Of a stretch of DNA of 64,000 bases, positions 37,926-46,311 are shown one piece after another. The stretch is taken from positions 186,001 through 250,000 of the forward strand of contig NZ_JMLS01000003.1 in assembly GCF_000686845.1 (NCBI RefSeq), given 5' to 3'. Numbering within the stretch: position 1 is the stretch's first letter; each line of letters begins with the position of its first letter. Origin of the DNA: Paenibacillus sp. UNC451MF. Its GTDB lineage: Bacteria > Bacillota > Bacilli > Paenibacillales > NBRC-103111. The notes under the pieces were generated by a model. It saw only the letters and a list, made by a program, of their open reading frames with translations. It was not told the DNA's origin and made no database searches. The position numbers were made by a program, and so were the translations under genes.

Positions 37926-40232
37926 TTGGCAATTGAGATAAAAAAAGAGGTTTCTCAAGGTACAGTGGAACAGCGTATTGTGTATGAGTCAGGCAATGAA
38001 ATGGCAGCCTATGCAGCGCATCAAATCAATTACCACATCATGGGTTACTTTCCAATTTCACCATCCACAGAAGTAGCGCAATTCCTGGATCTGATGAAAG
38101 CGAACGGACAGCACGATATTAAGCTGATTCCGGCTGACGGCGAGCATGGTTCGGCTGGCGTATGCTACGGAGCTTCAACTGCAGGTGGACGCGTATTCAA
38201 TGCGACGAGCGCCAACGGTTATTTATATATGCTGGAGCAAATGCCTGTGCAATCCGGAACACGTTTTCCAATGGTCATGAACTTGGTATGTCGCTCCGTA
38301 TCGGGTCCGCTCGATATTCACGGAGATCATTCCGACTTGTACTATGCATTAAATACAGGCTGGCCGATTCTAATGTGTCGTGATCCTCAGGCCGTGTACG
38401 ATATGAACATCATCGCGTTGAAGCTGGCGGAAGATCCGGAAGTGCGGCTACCGGTATTGGTTGCTTCGGACGGATATTTCACTTCTCACCAAAAACGTCG
38501 TGTCCAAACCTTCGCAAAGCGTGAGGACGTACACGCATTTGTTGGAGAAAGACCACCGACCGGCTTCGCGGATACGTTGGATCGTGATCATCCGATCACC
38601 GTCGGTCCATACATGAACGAGCCGGATTACATCAACAACTGCTACCAGCAGTCCATGGCCATGTACAATGCGGAGCATGTTTACGATCGGATTCGCCAAG
38701 AATATGAGGTGTTGACTGGGCGTGACTATCCAATCCTCGATTTGTATCGAATGGAGGATGCAGAGGTTGCCGTGTTCCTAATGAACTCGGCGTCTGAAAT
38801 TATCAAGGATGTTGTCGACCAACTGCGTGAGCAAGGGATCAAAGCAGGGTCCATCGCACCTAACATGATTCGTCCGTTCCCGCAAAAAGCGATCGCTGAA
38901 GCACTGAAGAACGTCAAGGCAGTCACTGTTGGCGACAGAGCGGATTCTTACGGCGGTCATGGCGGAAACATGGTCAATGAGATCAAAGCGGCGCTGTTCA
39001 CCCATGGCAACCGCGATACGATGGTTATCAGCCGTATTTACGGCTTAGGGGGCAAGGACTTCTATGCAGAAGACGGGCATAACATGTTCCGTTTCGCCAT
39101 CGAAGCTCTGGAAAAAGGCACCGTGGAGGTACCGTTCGATTACTACGGTCATACGCCAGGCGATCCTGCCAAAGCGCCGAAACGCGTTCTGAACCCGATG
39201 AAATATGAAGATTTGAAAACAGGTCTAATCACGGTTACACCTGATGATGCCACAGGTAAGCTGAACGTAAGGATTCCGCCTCTGCGCTCTTTGACCAAGA
39301 AACCGAAGCGGATTGCTCCGGGACATGGGGCATGTCCGGGCTGTGGTATCTTCTCCGGTTTGGAGTTGTTCTTCAAAGGTATCGAAGGCGATATCGTGGC
39401 TTTGTTCCATACAGGGTGCGCGATGGTTGTAACTACGGGCTATCCTTACTCAGCTCATAAAGCGACATATATTCATAACCTGTTCCAGAACGGTGCTGCC
39501 ACTTTATCCGGTGTAGTGGAAATGTTCTGGGAGCGCAAACGCAGAGGCGAATTGGATGAGTTCAATCTTAAAGATGACTTCACATTCGTTATGATTACAG
39601 GTGATGGCGGGATGGATATCGGCATGGGGCCTGCTATCGGTGCTGCGCTTCGTAACCACAAAATGATTATTTTGGAGTACGATAACGAAGGCTACATGAA
39701 CACAGGTGCTCAACTGTCCTACTCGACTCCGATGGGGCATAGAACCTCTACCTCTAACGTTGGCTCCAAACAGGGCGGTAAAGTATTCCATCATAAAGAT
39801 ACGGCGCAAATTATGGCAGCGACTCATATTCCGTATGTATTTACAGGCTCAGAAGCTTTCCCGCAAGACCTTGTTCGCAAAGCGGCCAAAGCGCAATGGT
39901 ACGCACAGAATGAAGGCTTGGTTTACGGTAAAATTCTTATCGCTTGTCCACTGAATTGGCTGTCTGAGGACGAACAAGGCTCTAACATTGTCGGCGCCGC
40001 GGTAGATTCCTGCTTCTTCCCGCTATATGAGGTCGAGCATGGAGTCACTAATATTACGTACAATCCGGAAGATAAGAGCAAGAAGGTTCCCTTGTCGGAT
40101 TGGCTCAAGACGATGGGTAAGACGAAGCATATGACGAAACCGGAATATGAAGAATCTTATAAAATGTTCGAGCATGAAGTGGAACGTCGCTGGAACATGT
40201 TGAAAGCGAAGCACGAGAGCCCTTATCTATAA
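37926..40232 (+). CDS. 2-oxoacid:ferredoxin oxidoreductase, fused alpha-beta subunits
   Basis: A 768-residue protein. The alpha domain comes first (GNEMAAYAAHQINYHIMGYF, SASEIIKDV, IRPFPQKAIAEALKNVKAVT), and the beta domain follows from about residue 460 (GHGACPGCGIFSGLELFF, TGCAMVVTTGYPYS, the ThDP motif GDGGMDIGMGPAIGAALRNH and YDNEGYMNTGAQLS). It starts with TTG: AAGGTGG is about 8 nt upstream, while an in-frame GTG at 37914 lies inside that Shine-Dalgarno and has none of its own. It pairs with the upstream gamma-delta gene and is followed by a strong terminator. Such fused two-gene forms occur in aerobic Bacillales. Confidence 0.93.
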   Translation: MAIEIKKEVSQGTVEQRIVYESGNEMAAYAAHQINYHIMGYFPISPSTEVAQFLDLMKANGQHDIKLIPADGEHGSAGVCYGASTAGGRVFNATSANGYLYMLEQMPVQSGTRFPMVMNLVCRSVSGPLDIHGDHSDLYYALNTGWPILMCRDPQAVYDMNIIALKLAEDPEVRLPVLVASDGYFTSHQKRRVQTFAKREDVHAFVGERPPTGFADTLDRDHPITVGPYMNEPDYINNCYQQSMAMYNAEHVYDRIRQEYEVLTGRDYPILDLYRMEDAEVAVFLMNSASEIIKDVVDQLREQGIKAGSIAPNMIRPFPQKAIAEALKNVKAVTVGDRADSYGGHGGNMVNEIKAALFTHGNRDTMVISRIYGLGGKDFYAEDGHNMFRFAIEALEKGTVEVPFDYYGHTPGDPAKAPKRVLNPMKYEDLKTGLITVTPDDATGKLNVRIPPLRSLTKKPKRIAPGHGACPGCGIFSGLELFFKGIEGDIVALFHTGCAMVVTTGYPYSAHKATYIHNLFQNGAATLSGVVEMFWERKRRGELDEFNLKDDFTFVMITGDGGMDIGMGPAIGAALRNHKMIILEYDNEGYMNTGAQLSYSTPMGHRTSTSNVGSKQGGKVFHHKDTAQIMAATHIPYVFTGSEAFPQDLVRKAAKAQWYAQNEGLVYGKILIACPLNWLSEDEQGSNIVGAAVDSCFFPLYEVEHGVTNITYNPEDKSKKVPLSDWLKTMGKTKHMTKPEYEESYKMFEHEVERRWNMLKAKHESPYL

Positions 40233-40248
40233 AATATACTCATAAGAA

Positions 40249-40288
40249 GAAAAGGCACCATCTCCGATGGAGATGGTGCCTTTTCTAT
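40249..40288 (+). terminator. Intrinsic terminator after the oxidoreductase operon
   Basis: A 17-bp perfect stem (40249-40265 with 40269-40285) with a GAT loop, T-rich on the right (CTTTTCTATT). Confidence 0.92.
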
Positions 40289-40328
40289 TCAGAGGAACAG
40301 CAGTGTAAAATGAAAGGAGGCTAACCGA

Positions 40329-40631
40329 TTGCCATTCGTATTAAAACACGATAAGACTTCCCAAATCTTTACCTGTATGCTTATAAATAATTACCAGCTT
40401 GCTTATTATGGAACTAAGTTTTGGGAAGATGAGGATGAAGCTCGGTCGGCTTACTCCGATTTCTTACGTTCTCAAGCTGTTAATGATATCGAGAGATGGC
40501 AGTTATTCGAGCTCTCGGATAATGAGCTGAAGCTTTGCAATGTGAAACTGAAAAACGATCCGCGCCTTAGCCTCTTATGGGATGAGGAAACACAGAAGAT
40601 GAGTGTAAGTACTTCTCCGTCAATATCGTAA
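40329..40631 (+). CDS. Hypothetical protein overlapping udk tail to tail
   Basis: A 100-residue protein starting with TTG, supported by a strong AAAGGAGG 8 nt upstream. It contains LKHDKTSQIFTCMLINNYQL and AYYGTKFWEDEDEARSAYSD, acidic and aromatic, with no known motif. Its last 65 bp (40567-40631) overlap the 3' end of the antisense uridine kinase gene, so the C-terminal residues of each are encoded by opposite strands of the same DNA. I do not recognise the family. Confidence 0.65.
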   Translation: MPFVLKHDKTSQIFTCMLINNYQLAYYGTKFWEDEDEARSAYSDFLRSQAVNDIERWQLFELSDNELKLCNVKLKNDPRLSLLWDEETQKMSVSTSPSIS

Positions 40632-41205
40632 GCAATTGGATGCCGACTTCATTATGACCGCCTTCGGGAATAATGATGTCGGCATATTTTTTTGAAGGTT
40701 CAATAAAAGCTTCATGCATCGGCTTAACTGTGGTCAAGTATTGGTCATAGACAGATTCAATTGTACGACCGCGCTCTTGTATGTCTCTTAGAACTCTACG
40801 CAGGATTCGTACATCAGGATCCGTATCAACGAACACTTTTATATCTAAGATACCTCTTAGCTGTTCATCCGACAATACGTGTAGTCCTTCTATTATGACA
40901 ATCGGATTGGGAAGAAGCTCTCTTGTTACAACGGATCGGGAATGAGTTGAAAAATCATAGTTCGGTGACGCTACTTTTTGCTCGAGCTTGAGCAGCTTCA
41001 AATGCTCTAATAATAGAGCATTATCAAAAGCTAGGGGATGATCATAATTGATCGTTTCCCGTTCGGAAAAGCTGAGATGACTGTGATCACAATAATAGTT
41101 GTCTTGAGATATAAAAGTCACTTGATTGCCAAGCTTGTCAATGACAGATCGGGCAACAGTTGTTTTCCCGGATCCTGTGCCTCCTGCAATACCGATGATA
41201 AGCAT
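40567..41205 (-). CDS. udk: Uridine kinase
   Basis: A 212-residue P-loop kinase phosphorylating uridine and cytidine in pyrimidine salvage. The P-loop is GIAGGTGSGKTT at residues 4-15. Other blocks are SQDNYYCDHSHL, NYDHPLAFD, YDFSTHSRS, VIIEGLHVL and RRVLRDIQERGR with the motif TVKPMHEAFIEP. ATG at 41203-41205 is chosen because AAGGAGG lies about 11 nt upstream and it gives the usual start; an extension to 41262 adds a non-conserved tail. Its 3' end overlaps the small gene on the other strand by 65 bp. Confidence 0.93.
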   Translation of the reverse strand: MLIIGIAGGTGSGKTTVARSVIDKLGNQVTFISQDNYYCDHSHLSFSERETINYDHPLAFDNALLLEHLKLLKLEQKVASPNYDFSTHSRSVVTRELLPNPIVIIEGLHVLSDEQLRGILDIKVFVDTDPDVRILRRVLRDIQERGRTIESVYDQYLTTVKPMHEAFIEPSKKYADIIIPEGGHNEVGIQLLTILTEKYLHSSSVFPHPIRG

Positions 41206-41518
41206 GTTTGGTTGATCCTCCTTAGAGTGTACGCGGCTGCTAAAACTGAGTTTGCGAAGCAAAAAAAGATGGTCTAGAAGCTGAACTTTTGGAAACAGAG
41301 TTTGGCTTTTTCCGTACGTTGAATCCGCAGAACAATGTTGCCATTTTCCTAGTTTCTAGCGCTTCCAGATTGGGTAAAAATAAACGAACGAGTTAGTGCA
41401 ACTCAAGTATTGTAGCATAAACAAGCGTTTGTTACGAGAACCTCATAATTGTTGTAGAACATGGCAAAATAAGCATGGATTTAAAGTCAGTTTACTACGA
41501 AGAATCGAGGTGTTAGAG
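41206..41518. other. Non-coding gap between udk and the SDR gene
   Basis: A 313-bp divergent intergenic stretch. It holds the udk ribosome binding site at its left end and the SDR gene site at its right. An imperfect inverted repeat, AACAAGCGTTTGTT (41420-41433), has a central CG and resembles a LacI/CcpA-type site only loosely. I see no good promoter pair, RNA gene or long ORF with a start signal here. Confidence 0.4.
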
Positions 41519-42334
41519 ATGAATATGCAAACAATGCAAAAACCCAAAGCGACGTATCCTGAACTGAAGGATAAAGTGGCGATTGTTACCGGTGCAGGCT
41601 CAGGTATTGGACGAGCGGCAGCTATTGCTTTAGCCTCGCAAGGGGTGAAGGTGGGATTGTTGGATTTAAAGGATAGCCGAACGGAGCAGGTGAAGCAGGA
41701 GATTGAATCGTTAAATGCTCAGGCTATAACCGCAGATGTCGACGTTTCCGATCCTGATAGGGTTCAGGAAGCTATTGAAGCAGTCGCTAAACAATGGGGA
41801 AAAATTGATATTGTGTTTGCCAATGCAGGGATTAACGGGGTGTTGGCACCAATCGAGAGCATGAAACCGGAAGAATGGGATCATACGCTTTCGACCAACT
41901 TGAAAGGAACTTTTCTAACAGTAAAATACGCGATCCCTCATATGAAAGAGCAGGGAGGCAGCATTGTTGTCACTAGTTCGATTAATGGTAATCGAGTGTT
42001 TTCTAACTTTGGTATGTCCGCATACAGCACATCCAAAGCAGGTCAAATGGCTTTTGCCAAAATGGCCGCATTGGAGTTGGCACGATACAAAATACGTGTA
42101 AATGTCATTTGCCCAGGTTCCATACAAACACATATTAGTGAAAGCACACACCCTACGCCGGATTTGGATAAAATCAAGATTCCCGTCAAGTACCCGGAAG
42201 GGAATCAGCCTTTAGAACATGCTGCCGGTCAACCCGAGCAGGTAGGGGATCTTATTGCGTTCCTGGCATCAGATGCCTCGAGCCACATAACGGGTACTGA
42301 GCTGTTTATCGACGGGGCGGAGTCGTTAATTTAA
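41519..42334 (+). CDS. Short-chain dehydrogenase/reductase (SDR family)
   Basis: A 271-residue classical SDR. The cofactor motif is TGAGSGIGRAAAIAL (about 23-37), the structural NAG motif is NAGING and the catalytic Ser and YxxxK are SSINGN...SAYSTSKAG. The GAGSGIG loop and the following DLKDSRTEQ suggest NAD(H) rather than NADPH (the acidic D after the second beta strand). ATG at 41519 has GAGGTG 6 nt upstream and is preferred to an upstream in-frame extension. It is followed by a shared terminator. The substrate is unknown. Confidence 0.92.
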   Translation: MNMQTMQKPKATYPELKDKVAIVTGAGSGIGRAAAIALASQGVKVGLLDLKDSRTEQVKQEIESLNAQAITADVDVSDPDRVQEAIEAVAKQWGKIDIVFANAGINGVLAPIESMKPEEWDHTLSTNLKGTFLTVKYAIPHMKEQGGSIVVTSSINGNRVFSNFGMSAYSTSKAGQMAFAKMAALELARYKIRVNVICPGSIQTHISESTHPTPDLDKIKIPVKYPEGNQPLEHAAGQPEQVGDLIAFLASDASSHITGTELFIDGAESLI

Positions 42335-42344
42335 GAAAATAACC

Positions 42345-42386
42345 AAAATGCCTTGACCTGAAACTTTCAGGCAAGGCATTTTTTTG
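42345..42386. terminator. Intrinsic terminator between the SDR and SNF2 genes
   Basis: Stem AAAATGCCTTG (42345-42355) with CAAGGCATTTT (42372-42382), extended by CCTGA/TCAGG inside with one bulged A, then TTT. The two genes converge here. Confidence 0.9.
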
Positions 42387-45300
42387 TCATCCTATCATCA
42401 ATATTTCTTTAATTTCTTGTTCAGTTAAGGTAGATAAAGACTCCTGACCAGGCTGAATGACTTCATCGATCAGATTCTTCTTTCTTTGCTGGAGCTCGTA
42501 CATTTTATCCTCTACAGTCCCTCGGCTTACCAGACGAATAACTTGTACTACATTCTTTTGGCCGATTCGGTGTGCACGGTCAGCAGCCTGCTGCTCGACT
42601 GCGGGATTCCACCATAGGTCATAAAGAATAACCGTGTCCGCACCGGTTAAGTTTAAGCCTGTACCCCCTGCTTTTAAAGAGATGAGAAACATATCGCGTT
42701 CTCCCTCATTAAAACGATTGCATAGCTCTACACGCTCGCGAGTAGGGGTGTCTCCATCCAAATAAAAATAGCGCACTCCCTGATAACCTAATTCTTTGCC
42801 TATTAAGCCTAACATTTGAGTGAATTGGGAAAAAATGAGCAGGCGCTTTCCCGCACCTCGGCATTCTTCTATGATATCCAGCAGCTGTTCCAGCTTAGCT
42901 GAGCTTCCATGATAGTCTTCGACGAAGAGACCAGGGTGGCAGCAAAGCTGGCGAAGTCGAGTCAAGCCAGCGAGTATTTTGATTCGGCTTTTTTGAAAGC
43001 CATCCTCATCCAGGTGCTTCAAGGTTTCTTGACGCAGCTTAGCGAGATAGGCCGCATACAGCTTCTTCTGTTCAGGTAACAGCTCAGAGGCTTGCAAGGA
43101 TTCGATCTTTTCAGGAAGCTCATTCAATACTTCTGTCTTCAACCTGCGCAATAGAAATGGTCGAACGCGCTTAGCTACTTTTTCACGAGACAACTCATTA
43201 AATGCTCGTCTGTTCGTGAACAGCTCAGGAAATACAGCATCGAAAATAGACCAGAGCTCTTCCAAGCGGTTTTCTACAGGCGTACCTGTAAGCGCAAACC
43301 GGTAACTAGCTTGAAGCTCTTTGACCGCTTGAGCCGTTTGGGTCGTATGATTCTTGAAGACCTGAGCTTCATCCAGAATCATCGTATGAAACGATTGTTC
43401 CACATACATGGAAATATCTCTACGCAGCAGCGGATAGGAAGTAATGATTACATCGTATTTTGAAGCTCCTTTTAGTATACGGCTGCGTTCCGTTTTGCTC
43501 CCGTCCGCAATGATAGCTCGAATGTCAGGAGCGAACTTGCTTAACTCATTGAGCCAATTGTAAGTAAGTGACGCCGGTGAAACGATGATGGCAGGCTGCT
43601 TCAGACTGCGGATATCAGGAAGAACAGAAACCACGAAGGCGATACTTTGCAGTGTTTTGCCTAGCCCCATGTCATCTGCCAATATACCGCCGAAATGGTA
43701 ATGAGCTAGCGTCTTCATCCATTGATACCCGTACTTTTGATAATCCCGAAGAATAAGATTCAAATTATCAGGCACGTGAAATTCTAGGTTATCCGGGTTA
43801 CGCATATTTTCCAGCAATCTTCGGAACGACTTCCCCAATTTAACCGCATTTCCTTGTCTTTGGGAATCGATCATATGGAGTCCGCGAGTAACTGGCAGCT
43901 TGAAGATAGAGCCATGAACATCACCTTGCCGAATGCCAACTTCATTAAGCAAATTAACGATTTCTTGAAATTCCTCGGATTCCAATGGTAATAATGCACC
44001 GTTAGGAAGTCTATGATATCTGCGCTTCTCCTCTAGAGACTGTAGCAGTTGACGAATTTCCGAGTCAGGAATTCCTTGCATATCGAATTTGAACTCCAGC
44101 CAATTAGTTTTCTCATCGATATCGACCATGATTTTAGGAGGAGGATTCGTGAGGAGTAGCCTTACTTTGACGGCTGAAGTAGCATAAACCTGAACCAATG
44201 GCTCTAGCTGAGGAACGATGTGATATAGAAAGTCATACTCGCCTTCTTCATCGTCCATGAAATAACCGCTCTCTGTTTTGGAGAAGGAACTTTGTTCCAT
44301 CAGCTCTAGAATTCGACGCTCCTGTTCACCGTCACGCAGAAGGATAGGGTCGGAAGCACGTCTGGCGTTAGGGTCCTCTAACGGATTAATGACAATTTCG
44401 CCGTAGTGAAACTCCAAACCGGCAAGAAGGCGATCTCTAACCCGATCCAGATACAGCTTGGCTATTAAAGGTGTCTGCATAATTTGTTCCGTTACAGCTT
44501 TTGCAATATGGACATTGCCGAGCTTCATTAATCCCGGAATGACTTGTTCCATAAAGGGCTCCATTTGCTGACGATGTATTTGGATTTTCTGCTTGCGGGA
44601 GGCCTCGAGCATTTGCTTGAGCTCCGATAGTCTTCTGCATTGTTCCGTGTCCAGCTTCGATAGCTTCCCATCAAATATGACGAGATCGTAGGCTTCCATT
44701 ATCGTAATTTGCTCCAATCCTTGAATGACCAACTGAAATTCTTCCGTAGCTGCCTGGTCAAATTCAAATTTCAGCGGAAGAGGCACATCAGCAAGACGAA
44801 TTCCTTCGAATGTTCCCTCACCTAGTTCGAGCTGGACGGAGGGAGCGGATATAAGAAGTGGAAGGATTGATTCCCAGAAAAAGGGCGGAATAGGAATCAG
44901 CCGATCGTCATTTTTGTTTGGTGCAGCGCTGACATTCCAATGGGTCGTTTGACGGTACATCTTTTCATGCTGATAGATCTGGATTAACTGGCGCAATAGG
45001 GCATCATGTTCTGGGAGGAAGCTGTGAAGCTTCGGATCGTAGGTGAACTGTCTTGAGAATTCAAATGCTTCTCTTCGATCGACGCGATCAAGAAATTCTC
45101 TGATATGCTGAACGATGTATAATCGCTTGGGACCAAGCTTGAGTTCAATGCCCATCATAGCTTTCCTATAACCATAAGAATAAGGCTTACAGGTGATTTC
45201 CATTAGCAGAAGATCTCTATTATCCACTAGAGTGCGAGTACGAACGGTGCGAAGAGGCTTGGCTGTAAAAAGTCCCAGCAGGCTGCCGACTAGCTGAACG

Positions 45301-45686
45301 TCTGCCGCGGACGAACCAGTTGATAAAGATAGAGCGGCTGGAGCGTCCTCCTGTAAAATAACCTCTTGGGGCTCGAGTGCAACCGTTCCATCACGATGAG
45401 CAGCTTGTATATACAGTAATACCGCGGCAATATGCTTACAATATTTATCGTACGACTGCAGAGTAGGGCAAGTGCATCTAGCATTCACATCTCCGTGTCG
45501 GTCAAAGGTGAGGGTTATTTCTTCCCTATTTTTCTTATCCTCAATAACTACGGCTTCGTAATGCGCAGTTATAGGGTCATAATGGATTAAGGATACTCTT
45601 CCGGCCCGGTAAAAAGCCTCTCCTTTATCGTAAGAGAGCTGGCCGCACAACTGTTTAATGACCTTAACTGTCAACTGTAAGCTCAT
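42387..45686 (-). CDS. SWIM-domain SNF2-family helicase
   Basis: A 1099-residue Snf2-type ATPase. An N-terminal SWIM zinc finger (CTCP...YCKHIAAVLLY, about 70-93) is followed by a long bacterial spacer. The C-terminal helicase has motif I DDMGLGKTLQSIAF, motif II DEAQ, motif III LTGTPVENRLEELWSIF, and motifs V-VI LISLKAGGTGLNLTGAD and QAADRAHRIGQKN. It is likely a DNA translocase in chromatin-like remodelling or repair, as in other Firmicute SNF2 proteins. It is preceded by a LexA-like box next to a putative promoter. Length and domain order are normal for the group. Confidence 0.93.
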   Translation of the reverse strand: MSLQLTVKVIKQLCGQLSYDKGEAFYRAGRVSLIHYDPITAHYEAVVIEDKKNREEITLTFDRHGDVNARCTCPTLQSYDKYCKHIAAVLLYIQAAHRDGTVALEPQEVILQEDAPAALSLSTGSSAADVQLVGSLLGLFTAKPLRTVRTRTLVDNRDLLLMEITCKPYSYGYRKAMMGIELKLGPKRLYIVQHIREFLDRVDRREAFEFSRQFTYDPKLHSFLPEHDALLRQLIQIYQHEKMYRQTTHWNVSAAPNKNDDRLIPIPPFFWESILPLLISAPSVQLELGEGTFEGIRLADVPLPLKFEFDQAATEEFQLVIQGLEQITIMEAYDLVIFDGKLSKLDTEQCRRLSELKQMLEASRKQKIQIHRQQMEPFMEQVIPGLMKLGNVHIAKAVTEQIMQTPLIAKLYLDRVRDRLLAGLEFHYGEIVINPLEDPNARRASDPILLRDGEQERRILELMEQSSFSKTESGYFMDDEEGEYDFLYHIVPQLEPLVQVYATSAVKVRLLLTNPPPKIMVDIDEKTNWLEFKFDMQGIPDSEIRQLLQSLEEKRRYHRLPNGALLPLESEEFQEIVNLLNEVGIRQGDVHGSIFKLPVTRGLHMIDSQRQGNAVKLGKSFRRLLENMRNPDNLEFHVPDNLNLILRDYQKYGYQWMKTLAHYHFGGILADDMGLGKTLQSIAFVVSVLPDIRSLKQPAIIVSPASLTYNWLNELSKFAPDIRAIIADGSKTERSRILKGASKYDVIITSYPLLRRDISMYVEQSFHTMILDEAQVFKNHTTQTAQAVKELQASYRFALTGTPVENRLEELWSIFDAVFPELFTNRRAFNELSREKVAKRVRPFLLRRLKTEVLNELPEKIESLQASELLPEQKKLYAAYLAKLRQETLKHLDEDGFQKSRIKILAGLTRLRQLCCHPGLFVEDYHGSSAKLEQLLDIIEECRGAGKRLLIFSQFTQMLGLIGKELGYQGVRYFYLDGDTPTRERVELCNRFNEGERDMFLISLKAGGTGLNLTGADTVILYDLWWNPAVEQQAADRAHRIGQKNVVQVIRLVSRGTVEDKMYELQQRKKNLIDEVIQPGQESLSTLTEQEIKEILMIG

Positions 45687-45725
45687 TGTTAAATCCTTTC
45701 TTCGGTTCCAGAATCGTTATATCCT

Positions 45726-45753
45726 ATCATATCAGAAATCTTGAGAATGAAAA
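45726..45753 (-). promoter_or_regulatory. Putative promoter of the SNF2 gene
   Basis: Read on the minus strand, TTTTCA (45748-45753) and TATGAT (45726-45731) are separated by 16 bp and lie 40-67 bp upstream of the start codon. Agreement with the consensus is moderate (4 and 5 of 6). The LexA-like box at 45754-45765 directly abuts the -35. Confidence 0.45.
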
Positions 45754-45765
45754 GAACGGATGTTC
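45754..45765. promoter_or_regulatory. LexA/DinR-like SOS box
   Basis: GAACGGATGTTC fits the Bacillus-type box GAAC-RNRY-GTTC and lies next to the -35 of the SNF2 helicase promoter, where LexA binding would block transcription. About one GAAC-N4-GTTC site is expected by chance in a window this size, so position and the RNRY match are the main support. Confidence 0.45.
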
Positions 45766-45767
45766 TC

Positions 45768-45789
45768 TGTTCGTCAAGCGTGGCGAACA
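45768..45789. repeat. Imperfect inverted repeat
   Basis: TGTTCGTCA (45768-45776) with TGGCGAACA (45781-45789), loop AGCG: nine pairs including a wobble. It is not followed by a T run, so it is not a terminator. It lies beside the LexA-like box between the SNF2 gene and the 130-residue gene. Confidence 0.4.
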
Positions 45790-45899
45790 AGCCGTGATTG
45801 TGGTATGCTTCTTGAAAGCTTAATAATACGCTCTCGACCTTGAGCCATCAGGAAGAAGATATTCGATCCGATGCCCATTAGCCTAAGGAGGGATTACGA

Positions 45900-46292
45900 A
45901 TGAATGATAATTTTATTCATATCAAGTCCATTGACGGAGATTTAAAGCTGGTTCATAAGAAAAGAGACTTCGGCATCACCATATCCACGAAGGAATTAGT
46001 GTTCCAGAAGCCCCATGTCAATTACCACCTCAAGCTTGAGGATATAGTAAGTATCATTCCTTTTGATACAGCCGAATTGAAGGCAATTACGTTCAATAAC
46101 CGACGTAATTCGGGGAGTGAGCTGATGAATATGTCATCTGGTATGCCCCATTACAGAATCCATGTTCAAAAAGCAATTCTGCATAATCTCAGCGGCATAT
46201 TCTCCCTGGGCTCGGCCCAATTTATATTACCAATTCACCAAGATCTTCTTTTTGCCATATCCAAGTACAGCGGACTCAGCGCCGTTATTTAA
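45900..46292 (+). CDS. Hypothetical protein, 130 residues
   Basis: A 130-residue protein without signal peptide or membrane segments. AAGGAGG lies about 8 nt before the ATG. The pattern of beta strands (IHIKSIDGDLKLVHKKRDFG, RIHVQKAILHNLSG) suggests a small beta-rich domain, perhaps PH-like or a bacterial lipid-binding fold, but I recognise no family. It converges with the metallophosphoesterase gene with 19 bp between stops. Confidence 0.65.
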   Translation: MNDNFIHIKSIDGDLKLVHKKRDFGITISTKELVFQKPHVNYHLKLEDIVSIIPFDTAELKAITFNNRRNSGSELMNMSSGMPHYRIHVQKAILHNLSGIFSLGSAQFILPIHQDLLFAISKYSGLSAVI

Positions 46293-46311
46293 CTTTTACT
46301 GCATTCAGCCA

